This document shows, piece after piece, positions 38,352 through 47,000 of a stretch of DNA of 64,000 nucleotides. The stretch is from contig NZ_JAIEUJ010000002.1 of NCBI RefSeq assembly GCF_019802285.1, forward strand, positions 496,001 to 560,000, read 5' to 3'. This stretch comes from Novilysobacter antarcticus. Lineage in GTDB: Bacteria > Pseudomonadota > Gammaproteobacteria > Xanthomonadales > Xanthomonadaceae. The position numbers and the translations under genes are program-made. How positions within the stretch are numbered: the stretch's first letter is position 1; each line of letters starts with the position of its first letter. The notes beneath the pieces are model-generated. The model saw nothing but the letters and a program-made list of their open reading frames with translations. It did not search any database and was not told the DNA's origin.

Positions 38352-39062
38352 TCATTCCTGCGGCTGCGAGATGTCCGCCACGCGGTAGCCGGCCGATTGC
38401 ACGGTATGCAGCAACTGCTTGTCGAACGGCTTGTCGATCGTTTTGCGCAGGTTGTAGAGATGACTGCGCAGGGTGTCGGAATCGGGCAGGCCGTTGCCCC
38501 AGATTTCGCGTTCGATCTCCTGACGGCTGACCACCCGTGGCGACTCACGCATCAGGATGGTGAGCAGGCGCAGGCCAATGGGCGAGAGCTGCAGCTCACT
38601 GCCCCCGCGGGTGACCCGCAGACTGGCCGGATCCAGCACGAGGTCGGCCACCTTGAGCACCTCGCCGCCCACCTGGCGGCGCTCACGCCGGATCAGTGCG
38701 CGAAGACGCGCCTCCAACTCCTGGATGGCGAAAGGCTTGGTCAGGTAGTCATCGGCTCCCGCCGACAAGCCGGTGAGCTTCTCGTCGAGCGTGTCGCGGG
38801 AGGTCAGCATCAGCACCGGGGTGGACTTCCGCGCTTCCTCACGCAACCGCTTGCACACTTCCAGGCCGTCCAGGCGCGGCAGCATCAGGTCCAGCACGAT
38901 CACGTCGTAGCTGTTCTCCGCAGCGAGGCGATAGCCATCAAGCCCGTCGGCCGCGAAGTCCACCTCGAAACCCTTGCTCTCAAGGTATTCGCCGACCATC
39001 TCGGAAATATTGCGGTTGTCTTCAATGATGAGGACCAAGCCGCCATCTTGCGTGTTTTGCAT
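38352..39062 (-). CDS. OmpR-family response regulator
   Basis: A 236-residue regulator. The receiver domain has the acidic pair I-I-E-D-N, the phosphoacceptor Asp in I-V-L-D-L-M-L-P (near 57), the T-S-R segment and K-P-F near 108. The C-terminal part (about 130-232) is the winged-helix trans_reg_C domain, ending with the R-S-H-L-Y-N-L-R-K-T-I recognition helix. It is the first gene of the regulator-kinase-adaptor-ATPase-permease run and probably controls that operon; the signal is unknown. No clear promoter was identified in the 95 bases before it. Confidence 0.93.
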   Translation of the reverse strand: MQNTQDGGLVLIIEDNRNISEMVGEYLESKGFEVDFAADGLDGYRLAAENSYDVIVLDLMLPRLDGLEVCKRLREEARKSTPVLMLTSRDTLDEKLTGLSAGADDYLTKPFAIQELEARLRALIRRERRQVGGEVLKVADLVLDPASLRVTRGGSELQLSPIGLRLLTILMRESPRVVSRQEIEREIWGNGLPDSDTLRSHLYNLRKTIDKPFDKQLLHTVQSAGYRVADISQPQE

Positions 39063-39157
39063 CTATGTCCCCTTGGCTTCAGTTTTGTGAAGGCTGACGC
39101 CATTCGGGTCTACGCGGCGTGAAGACACGGCAGATCAGCGTCTCGGCATCCCGTGGA

Positions 39158-39658
39158 CTATCGGCCTTCGCCCCCACCGCCTCGTTCGTTGGCTTTGGCT
39201 TGAGCCCAATACGCTTCTTGTTGCTGCAGGGACGCGTCTTCCAGCGCTTGGCCGTCGGATTTGGCCAGCGCTTCCATGAGGCGGTAGCGGCGCTCGAATT
39301 TAGCGTTTGCCCGGAGCATTGCACGCTCGGTATCGACGTTCGCGTGCCTTGCCAGATTGGCAGCAACGAACAGCAGGTCGCCGATCTCGTCCTCGATCCG
39401 GTCCCGCGCTGCCGTATCGTCGGGATCGTGCGCCAAGGCCTCGAACTCGGCCAGGACCTCGTCGACTTCCTCGTTCAGCTTGGTGACCACCGCTGCCGGA
39501 TCGGGCCAATCGAAACCTCGCTCCGCAGCGCGCGACTGGAGCACTCGCGCCCGCTCCCACACACTCAGGTCATCGTCAATCCCATCCAACCCGGACTCGC
39601 CCACTGTTGCCGCACCACGTCGGTTGCCCCCGATCACGCAGCGCCCCAGTCCCGCCAC
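39158..39658 (-). CDS. mazG: MazG-family NTP pyrophosphohydrolase, C-terminal domain only
   Basis: Up to 166 residues aligning to the second half of E. coli MazG (263 residues). Matches begin in the linker (S-G-L-D-G-I against S-A-L-D-D-I) and continue through R-G-F-D-W, the metal motif N-E-E-V-D-E-V, D-E-I-G-D-L-L-F, N-L-A-R-H and N-A-K-F-E-R-R. The first MazG domain is missing: upstream sequence is the end of cysQ in another frame. The retained C-terminal domain is the catalytic one in E. coli (house-cleaning of NTPs, possible ppGpp effects), so activity may remain. Start is GTG at 39658 (overlapping cysQ by 25 bases) or GTG at 39604. Confidence 0.82.
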   Translation of the reverse strand: MAGLGRCVIGGNRRGAATVGESGLDGIDDDLSVWERARVLQSRAAERGFDWPDPAAVVTKLNEEVDEVLAEFEALAHDPDDTAARDRIEDEIGDLLFVAANLARHANVDTERAMLRANAKFERRYRLMEALAKSDGQALEDASLQQQEAYWAQAKANERGGGGEGR

Positions 39659-40431
39659 GGCAGCGCGGTATCACCGAGGGCCACGAATCCGCCGTTGAGA
39701 AGGCTCGTGCGCTGGTTGTAGCGGAACGGGCGCCCTTGCGGGTCATACAGACCGCCGCCGGCGCCTTCAAGCACAGCCTGGCCGGCTGCCGTGTCCCATT
39801 CGCTGGTCGGTCCAAAACGCGGGTACACGTCCAGTTCGCCCTCGGCAAGAAGGCAGAACTTCAGCGAGGAACCCATACCCAGGGGCTGCGTGTGACCCAT
39901 GCGTGCGATGAAGTCCGTGCTGCGTTGATCGTGGTGGGAGCGGCTGGCCGCAACCCGTAGTGGCGCGGTAGCCGGTGCGCGCACGTGGATGGCTCGCTCC
40001 CGGCCGGCGCGCTCGCGGCGGAATGCACCCACTCCGGCACCTCCGTGCCACAGCACCCCGGTTACCGGCGCCTGGATCACGCCCCATGTCGCGATGCCGC
40101 TTTCGATCAGGGCGATATTGACCGTGAACTCGCCGTTGCGTTTGATGAACTCGCGCGTGCCGTCCAGCGGATCGACCAGCCACAAGCGCGACCACTGGCA
40201 GCGCTCGGCAATCTCGAGTTCCGAGGACTCCTCCGACAGCACCGGGATGGCAGGCGTCAGACGCGCCAGGCCGTCGACGATGCAGCGGTGCGCGGCCAGA
40301 TCCGCAGCGGTTACAGGCGACCGGTCGTCCTTATGCACGATGTCGAACGCGTCCTCATACACCGTCAGTATTTCCGCGGCAGCCTGATGGGCAATGCGGA
40401 TCACGCCTTCGCGCAGGGCCGGTTCGATCAT
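39634..40431 (-). CDS. cysQ: 3'(2'),5'-bisphosphate nucleotidase
   Basis: About 265 residues of the inositol-monophosphatase superfamily. The metal-binding motifs P-V-T-A-A-D (near 41), S-E-E-S-S-E (near 67) and the W-L-V-D-P-L-D-G-T-R-E-F signature (near 85-96) are intact, as is the late W-D-T-A-A-G-Q block. It hydrolyses PAP to AMP, clearing a by-product of sulfate assimilation. The start M-I-E-P-A-L at 40431 is preferred. It lies between nudE and mazG, 42 bases after nudE, a pairing seen in other gammaproteobacteria. Confidence 0.92.
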   Translation of the reverse strand: MIEPALREGVIRIAHQAAAEILTVYEDAFDIVHKDDRSPVTAADLAAHRCIVDGLARLTPAIPVLSEESSELEIAERCQWSRLWLVDPLDGTREFIKRNGEFTVNIALIESGIATWGVIQAPVTGVLWHGGAGVGAFRRERAGRERAIHVRAPATAPLRVAASRSHHDQRSTDFIARMGHTQPLGMGSSLKFCLLAEGELDVYPRFGPTSEWDTAAGQAVLEGAGGGLYDPQGRPFRYNQRTSLLNGGFVALGDTALPWRDWGAA

Positions 40432-40473
40432 GCCGTCGGTCGCACGGCGCACAGGGACACAGGTGCGTGCGGG

Positions 40474-41022
40474 TCAGCCATGCATGCGCAACCATTCACG
40501 TACGATGAACAACGCCGCCAGGCTCCGGCCTTCGGAAAAGTCCTCGCGCAGGATCAACTCGTGCAGCGCGTCCAGGCGCCACGGCACCACTTCCAGCGGT
40601 TCAGGCTCATCGCCCGGCAGCCGCTCCTCGTACAGGTCGCGGGCGAGGATCACGTGGGCGGAGTGACTCATATAGGACGGAGCCAGGGTCAGCTCGCGCA
40701 GGTCGAGCAGGGAGTGTGCGCCATAGCCTGCTTCCTCCTTCAGCTCACGATTGCCCGCCTCCACGGGCGACTCCCCCGCATCAATGCGGCCCTTGACCAG
40801 ACCCAACTCGTGGCGATGGACGCCCGCGGCATATTCGCGCACCAGCAGGACGGTCTCTGCATCCAGCATCGGCACCACCACCACCGCGCCGTGCCCGCGC
40901 CCGTGCATGCGCTGGAACCTGCGCCGCTCACCGTTGCTGAACTCCAGGTCGAGGTCTTCGACCCGGTATGGCCCCACATCGCTCTCGACGATGCGGTGGA
41001 TGATGGGCAGCTTGCGCGTCAT
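40474..41022 (-). CDS. nudE: ADP compounds hydrolase NudE
   Basis: A 182-residue Nudix hydrolase. The box is perfect: G-R-I-D-A-G-E-S-P-V-E-A-G then N-R-E-L-K-E-E-A-G-Y. The following L-A-P-S-Y-M-S-H block near residue 120 is characteristic of NudE, which cleaves Ap3A, ADP-ribose and NADH. The ATG at 41022 has AAGGGG upstream; open frame beyond it crosses the promoter region shared with rsmE. The 160 bases to rsmE hold no gene I can support. Confidence 0.9.
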   Translation of the reverse strand: MTRKLPIIHRIVESDVGPYRVEDLDLEFSNGERRRFQRMHGRGHGAVVVVPMLDAETVLLVREYAAGVHRHELGLVKGRIDAGESPVEAGNRELKEEAGYGAHSLLDLRELTLAPSYMSHSAHVILARDLYEERLPGDEPEPLEVVPWRLDALHELILREDFSEGRSLAALFIVREWLRMHG

Positions 41023-41182
41023 CGAGGCCACCCCTTGAACGGGGCAGGACCGCGCGGAACGGCGATAATGGAAGGATGATGAATAACGATCACGATCCGA
41101 TGATGCTAGCAGAGGCAGACGGCTCGCCCCTCGCCCGAGGCGTCCCCGACTGCGTGCAACGCGCCGGCGTTGCGGTTCTGGC

Positions 41183-41977
41183 ATGCGCCTGACCCGGGTC
41201 CATGTGGATCTGCCGCTGGCGGCGGGCGCCGAGCTGGCCCTTCCTGAAGGTCCGGCGGCCCACCTCGCCAGAGTGTTGCGTTTGGCGGTCGGCGATCACT
41301 GCGTGCTGTTCAACGGCGACGGCCAGGACTACCCGGCTATGGTGACTGCGGCGGCGAAGCGCGAGCTGCGTGTGCGGCTGGAGGCACCGGTTGCGGTGGA
41401 GATGGAATCGCCGCTCCGCATCGTCCTGCTGCAGGGGATTGCGCGCGGCGAGAAGATGGACCTGATCCTGCAGAAGGCCACCGAGCTGGGCGTTGCGGAC
41501 GTCCGGCCACTGGTCTCCCAGCGAAGCGAGGTGAAGCTCGACGCGGCGCGTGCGGCGCGCCGACTCGCTCACTGGCGGGGGGTCGTCGTCGCTGCCTGCG
41601 AACAATGCGGCCGCGCGCGTGTGCCTGCGGTGTCGGCCCCGATGCCGCTGACAACGGTGCTGACCCAACTCGATCCGGTCGCTCCAGATGCCTCATCACC
41701 GGGTGTGCAGAACGCCCGCCGATCTGGAGCGCCTCCGCTGCGACTGCTGCTCGACCCGGAAGGGGATATGGCGCTCCATTCCCTGCCGATACCCTCCACC
41801 CAGGCCGAGGTCTTTCTTGCGGTAGGCCCAGAGGGCGGCTGGTCGCCGGAGGACCGCGGACACCTGCATGCCGCCGGTTTCAGGGGCCTGCGCCTGGGTC
41901 CGCGGATCCTGCGCACGGAGACTGCGGGGCTGGCGGCAATCGCTGCGTTGCAAGCGGGCTTCGGCGACCTGAGATGA
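41183..41977 (+). CDS. rsmE: 16S rRNA (uracil-1498 N3) methyltransferase
   Basis: A 264-residue SPOUT methyltransferase (E. coli RsmE 243). It has an N-terminal PUA-like domain (H-L-A-R-V-L-R-L near 28) and the knot domain with the signatures Q-K-A-T-E-L-G-V near 97 and the SAM loop V-G-P-E-G-G-W-S near 215, then L-G-x-R-I-L-R-T-E-T-A. About 20 extra residues lie before the final strand pair (P-D-A-S-S-P-G-V-Q-N-A-R-R-S-G). It methylates U1498 in the decoding region. It converges with the chpC-like gene. Confidence 0.94.
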   Translation: MRLTRVHVDLPLAAGAELALPEGPAAHLARVLRLAVGDHCVLFNGDGQDYPAMVTAAAKRELRVRLEAPVAVEMESPLRIVLLQGIARGEKMDLILQKATELGVADVRPLVSQRSEVKLDAARAARRLAHWRGVVVAACEQCGRARVPAVSAPMPLTTVLTQLDPVAPDASSPGVQNARRSGAPPLRLLLDPEGDMALHSLPIPSTQAEVFLAVGPEGGWSPEDRGHLHAAGFRGLRLGPRILRTETAGLAAIAALQAGFGDLR

Positions 41978-42003
41978 CAAACACTCGCGCCGACCCTGTC
42001 AGG

Positions 42004-42525
42004 TCACGCTGCGGCGGATAGTGTCTCGACGATCAGCGTCTCGACCGACACCAGGTCCGGCACGTAGGCGTCGTCCTCATTCAGGCGCACCGCGGCGAGC
42101 ACCATCGAGGGCAGCTCGCCGGGGTCGCCCGTCGTTTCCAGAGTCGCCCGCGACACGGTCACCAACCGGGGAAACCCCTGGCTGAGGATCGCGAAATACG
42201 GCGCCTTCGTATCACCGGCCAGTGCCTTCAGCACCAAGACCTTGCTGTTCATGGTGCCTTGTTCGTCGGCGATCCCGGCGAGCCGGGCGAAGCCGATCAA
42301 GGGGACCTGCCAGCCACGCCAGCGGGTCAGGCCGAGCAGCCAGTCCGGCGCCCCGGCCACCGATTCAGGCGGCGCAAACGACATCACCTCGGCCACCGTG
42401 GCGTTGGGTAACAACAGACGTGCGCCCGCGACCTGGATAAGCACGCCGCGGATGTCCTGCCCGGGGCCGTCCGCCGGCGCAGACCCGTTGCGGTCGTGAA
42501 GTGCTGTTGCGGAATCATTCGACAT
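42004..42525 (-). CDS. CheW-like coupling protein of the Pil-Chp system (ChpC-like)
   Basis: A 173-residue single CheW domain: V-L-I-Q-V-A-G-A-R-L-L-L-P near 28, W-L-L-G-L-T-R-W-R-G near 62 and I-L-S-Q-G-F-P-R near 112. CheW domains couple receptors to the kinase. It is the last gene of the cluster, nine bases after the CheB-like gene, matching the position of ChpC in Pseudomonas aeruginosa. It may link extra receptors to ChpA. Confidence 0.83.
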   Translation of the reverse strand: MSNDSATALHDRNGSAPADGPGQDIRGVLIQVAGARLLLPNATVAEVMSFAPPESVAGAPDWLLGLTRWRGWQVPLIGFARLAGIADEQGTMNSKVLVLKALAGDTKAPYFAILSQGFPRLVTVSRATLETTGDPGELPSMVLAAVRLNEDDAYVPDLVSVETLIVETLSAAA

Positions 42526-42534
42526 CGTTCTTCC

Positions 42535-44028
42535 TCAGTCAGGCCAGCGTTCGGCCAGTCGCTGCGCCAATTCCGCGGGGGTCGCGGTTTCACCACCGCG
42601 CGAGGCCAAGGATGCGGATGCGGTGGCGTCGTAGCAGCCATCGGCGGACTGACCGGCGACCAGCGCGCCCGCCCAGCCAAGCCGCAGGCTTGCATCCACC
42701 ACCGACGGGTCGGTGCCACTGAGCAACAGCACTGCACTGTCACTGGCCGGCAACGCGGCGACCAGCTCGCTACCAGCGTGAAAGCGGATTCCGGCATCGC
42801 TGACATCGATGCCCAGACCATCGGCCAGGATGTAGACCGTGCCGGCCATCGCGTACTGGTCGGCTTCGGCAAGCCGCACCGGCAGCTCGGTGGCGCGCTG
42901 CATCTGCGCCACGAGCCGGTCATGACGCCCACCGTCCAGGCGCTGCTGGATCAGGATCGGGCGCGGGAACTCCGCCGGCAATGCCGCGACGAGTTGTCGA
43001 ACCGCATCCGGACCACCAAGACCGGCGAGCACAAGGACCGCGCCACGCGCAGTCTCGGGCTCCTTTTTGGGTGAGTCGTCCACCAGGCTCAAGCCGGCGA
43101 TTCGCTCCTCAAGCTCGTCGATATCACGGGCGAAACGCGCGTCGGCACCCGCCGACTCACTGGCCGCCAGCGGGGTGGAGCCGTCGTCCAGGCTAAGCAC
43201 GCCAAAGCGCCCTGATGAGCCGGGGTCCTGTTCGAACGCCGTGCCATCCACGGGCGTCTGCGCGATGGTGGACATGTCCGGCTCGTAGCCGGCTTCCAGC
43301 GGCGGAACCGCCGGATCGGGCTCTGCTGCGGATGAGGGCTGCCCACCGGTGCCCGCGGCCAAAGTGACCTCGACGTCAGCCGGATCCTCGTACTCGACCA
43401 TCGGATCCAGGCTCAGGCTCAGATCCAGTCCGTCGGCGACGTCGCCTGGCGCGAAGGCAGGAACCTGGGCCGACTCGTCCTCCGCGGTTTCCGCGAACAC
43501 GGGATCAAACGGATTGATCGTGTCCACGGCCTCGGAGGCGACCGTCTCAATGGGCTGGGATGGCGAGGCCGACCAGGCGTCCGCTTGAACCTCGGCGCTG
43601 CCCGGTTCGGCGGCAACCCCGACGGGACGCGGCGGGCTCGACGTCTCTGGTGCTTCCTGCTCGGTTCCGGGCGGTAGCACGTCGCCATGGCGCTGCATCT
43701 TGGCCACCAGATGCCGCTGCCAGCGCGCCATGTCCCAGCCCTCGCGCGCCACGGCCAGGCTGGCCTCCTCGTAGATAACCTCCAGTTCGGGGTTCGCCAG
43801 CATCTCGTCGAACGCTTCCAGCGCGTCCTCGGTCTGCGGGTCCAGCGCCACCAGCACGACTTTCGCGCCGCTCGCCATGACGTCGGCCGGATCGATGTCC
43901 TGCGGGTCCGACTCCAGCGCACATTGCGCGCCTGCCGCGTCGATCACCTCGCGCAGCCGAGCGCGTGCCGCACCCTCGCGCGCCAGCAGGGCGACCTTCA
44001 AGGGATCACTGCGCATGGCGGTTTTCAA
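42535..44028 (-). CDS. ChpB-like protein with apparently inactive CheB methylesterase domain
   Basis: A 497-residue protein in the ChpB position. Residues about 8-110 resemble a receiver domain but I see no convincing phosphoacceptor Asp. Residues about 115-310 are acidic, low in complexity and probably disordered. The C-terminal domain (about 330-495) follows the CheB fold order: [10 protein letters not shown], then [14 protein letters not shown], then [10 protein letters not shown]. In CheB these places read G-A-S-T-G-G-P and V-Q-H-M; here the nucleophile Ser and the catalytic His are not found. It is therefore probably a scaffold rather than an esterase. It overlaps the chpA end by 23 bases. 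Confidence 0.75.
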   Translation of the reverse strand: MKTAMRSDPLKVALLAREGAARARLREVIDAAGAQCALESDPQDIDPADVMASGAKVVLVALDPQTEDALEAFDEMLANPELEVIYEEASLAVAREGWDMARWQRHLVAKMQRHGDVLPPGTEQEAPETSSPPRPVGVAAEPGSAEVQADAWSASPSQPIETVASEAVDTINPFDPVFAETAEDESAQVPAFAPGDVADGLDLSLSLDPMVEYEDPADVEVTLAAGTGGQPSSAAEPDPAVPPLEAGYEPDMSTIAQTPVDGTAFEQDPGSSGRFGVLSLDDGSTPLAASESAGADARFARDIDELEERIAGLSLVDDSPKKEPETARGAVLVLAGLGGPDAVRQLVAALPAEFPRPILIQQRLDGGRHDRLVAQMQRATELPVRLAEADQYAMAGTVYILADGLGIDVSDAGIRFHAGSELVAALPASDSAVLLLSGTDPSVVDASLRLGWAGALVAGQSADGCYDATASASLASRGGETATPAELAQRLAERWPD

Positions 44029-47000
44029 GGGCGAGAAGCTCGTAGACGTTGCGCATCAATTCGGGTTCCTGATACGGCTTGCCGAGGTAGCGATCCACCC
44101 CGATCTCCATCGCACGCTGGCGATGCTTGTCCCCGGTCCGCGAAGTGATCATCACGATCGGAACGTCGCGCAGACGTGGTTCGCCCTTCATCCGGGTCGC
44201 TAGCTCATAGCCGTCCATGCGTGGCATTTCGATGTCGAGCAGCATCAGGTCCGGAACCATGTCCGCCATCCGCTCCCACGCATCCAGTCCATCGCGTGCG
44301 GTGACGACCTCGAAGTTGTGCCGCTCCAAAATCCGGCCCGTGACCTTGCGCATGGTCACCGAATCATCGACCACCATGACAAGCGGAACCGGACGCGACT
44401 CGATCGCGGCGACGGGCGCAATCGCCGCGGACAACGGCATCGACACCATGCGCCGCACCAGCGGAGCCACGTCGAGGATCACCACGACCCGGCCATCACC
44501 CATGATGGTCGCGCCGAAGATACCCGGCATCGATGCCACCTGCGGGCCGACCGGCTTGACCACGATCTCACGGTTGCCGATGACCTGATCAACCGTCACC
44601 GCGGCGTGCAGGTCTCCGGAGCGGATCAGCAGCACGGGCATCTGCAGCTGGCCTTCGGCCTTCGCCGGAGCCTGGCCGACCAGCTGACCAAGGTCGTACA
44701 CCGTGTACTCGTCACCACCGTAGCGGTAGCTGGCCTCGCGGGGCTGGCCGTGCTCGTCGACCAGTTCCTCCCGGGCGATGCGGCCGACACCGCGGACCGA
44801 GGCAATCGGCACGGCAAAGGTGGTCTCGCCGATCTTGACGAACACCGCCTGGGTGACTGCCAGCGTCTGCGGCAGCCGCAGCACGAACGTGGTGCCCTGG
44901 CCCGGGCGGGACTGGATGTCCAACGAGCCGCCGAGTTGGCGAACCTCGCTTGCGACCACGTCCATGCCCACGCCGCGTCCGGCCAGGCGACTGACCGAAT
45001 CGGCCGTGGAGAAGCCCGCCTGGAGGATCAGCGAGTGCAGCGCGAAATCGCTCAACACCGCGTCGGCCGCGATCAGGCCGCGCTCCCCGGCGCGGCGACG
45101 GATCGCCGCACTGTCGAGTCCGCGACCGTCGTCGCTGACCTCGAGTACCACTTCGGAGCCTTCACGCCGGATGGCGATTCGGACCGTACCTTCCTCGGGC
45201 TTGCCTGCGTTGCGTCGCTGCTCGGGCGTCTCCACGCCGTGCGCGATGGCGTTGCGGAGCATGTGCTCCAACGGCGCCGTCATGCGCTCGAGCACGTTGC
45301 GGTCCAACTCGCCCTGCGCGCCATCGAGTTTCAACGCGACCTGCTTGTCCAACTCGCCGGAGGCCTGGCGGATGACCCGACGCAGGCGCGGCAACAGGCC
45401 ATCGAACGGCACCATGCGGGTTCGCATGAGGCCTTCCTGGAGGTCGGAACTGACCCGCGACTGCTGCAGCAGCAAGGTCTCGTACTGGCGGGTCAGATCG
45501 TCCAGGGTGACCTGCAGGCTACTCTGGTCGGCGGCTGATTCGGACAGGCCGCGCGAGAGCTGTTGCAGGTTGGAGAAGCGGTCCAGTTCCAGCGGATCGA
45601 AGGTCTGCTCGGCGTCCTCACCTTCGCGCTGATAACGCGCGACGATCTGGGCTTCGGTCTCCATCTCCAGACGGCGCAACTGGTCACGCATGCGCTCGTT
45701 GGTGGCCGCCATTTCCCCGATCGCGCCGCGGAATGCACCCAGCTGTTGCTCCAAGCGCGCGCGATAGATCGCGACTTCACCGGCGTAGTTGACCAGCCGG
45801 TCGAGAAGGTCTGCACGGATGCGCACCTGTTCCTGCGGCGCGCGGATGCCGATCTCGTCGTCGTCATCCTGCTGCTCGACGATCGGCGCGGAAAGCGGGC
45901 CGAGGTCGATGGTTTTGTGGATCACCTGCGCAACCGGGACCGCGCTGTCGACGTCGTCGGGGGCGTCCTCGGATACCGACGTCTCCGGCAACTCGGGCGA
46001 GTCGGTTTCCTCCGACGGCGCCGGGTCTGCCACCTCGCTGGTCACCGGGGAATCCTGTATCCATTCGGCAGCGACAGGCGCCACTGCTTCGGACCCCAGC
46101 TTTCCAAGCGCCTCCACCGAGGACTCGACGGGTTCTGGAAGCGTCGCTTCGCCGCTGGCGCGCGCTTCAAACTCGTTGATCAGCGCAGCCGGCATCGCGA
46201 TCGCGCGGCGATCACCGACACGCGTCAGCATGGCGTGCAGGCGGTCGAATCCACGTTCAAGCAACGGCACGCCGTCGCTGCCGAGCTCCGACGTCTGTCC
46301 GACCACCGCTTCCAGCAGCGACTCCATGACGTGGCCGAGTTCGCCGACTTCCATGATCCCGCACATGCGGGCGCCGCCCTTGAGTGTATGCAGGTCGCGC
46401 TGCAGACCTACCAGGAGTTCGTCGTCGCCGGGGCTCTCGCGGAGCTGGGCCAGCAGCGAGTCGGAGTGGTCCAGCAGGTCGCTGCCCTCCTCCACGAAGA
46501 TGTCGATCAGCTCCGGGTCCAGGTCGCTCAGATCGAGCGGCTCATCGGGATCCTCGACCGTCGCGAACGCGGCGGACGCAGCTGCAACGATCGGCTCTGC
46601 GCTTGCGAGAACTTCCGCCAGCCCGTGATCCGAATCGGCCTCGGCCGGCGACTCGGAGGCCGATGCGATTTCCGGCATTGGCTGCGGTGCAGACGACTCT
46701 GCGTCGGCGCTGGGTTCGTCTGCTTCCGCAACCTCGGCACCGGAGCCTTGGGCGTGGTCTTGGAGCGCAGTCCGCTCAGCCTCGTACTGCGCCTCAAGGC
46801 GTGCATATTCGGCGGCGTCTTCGGCTTCGATCCGCTCAGCTTCGAGCCGCTCAGCTTCGATGCGCTCGGCTTCGAGCCGCTCGGCTTCGATCCGCTCGGC
46901 CTCGATCCGCTCAGCTTCGATTCGCTCGGCCTCGACCCGCTCAGCCTCGACCCGCTCAGCTTCGATCCGCTCAGCTTCGACCCGCTCAGCTTCGACCCGC

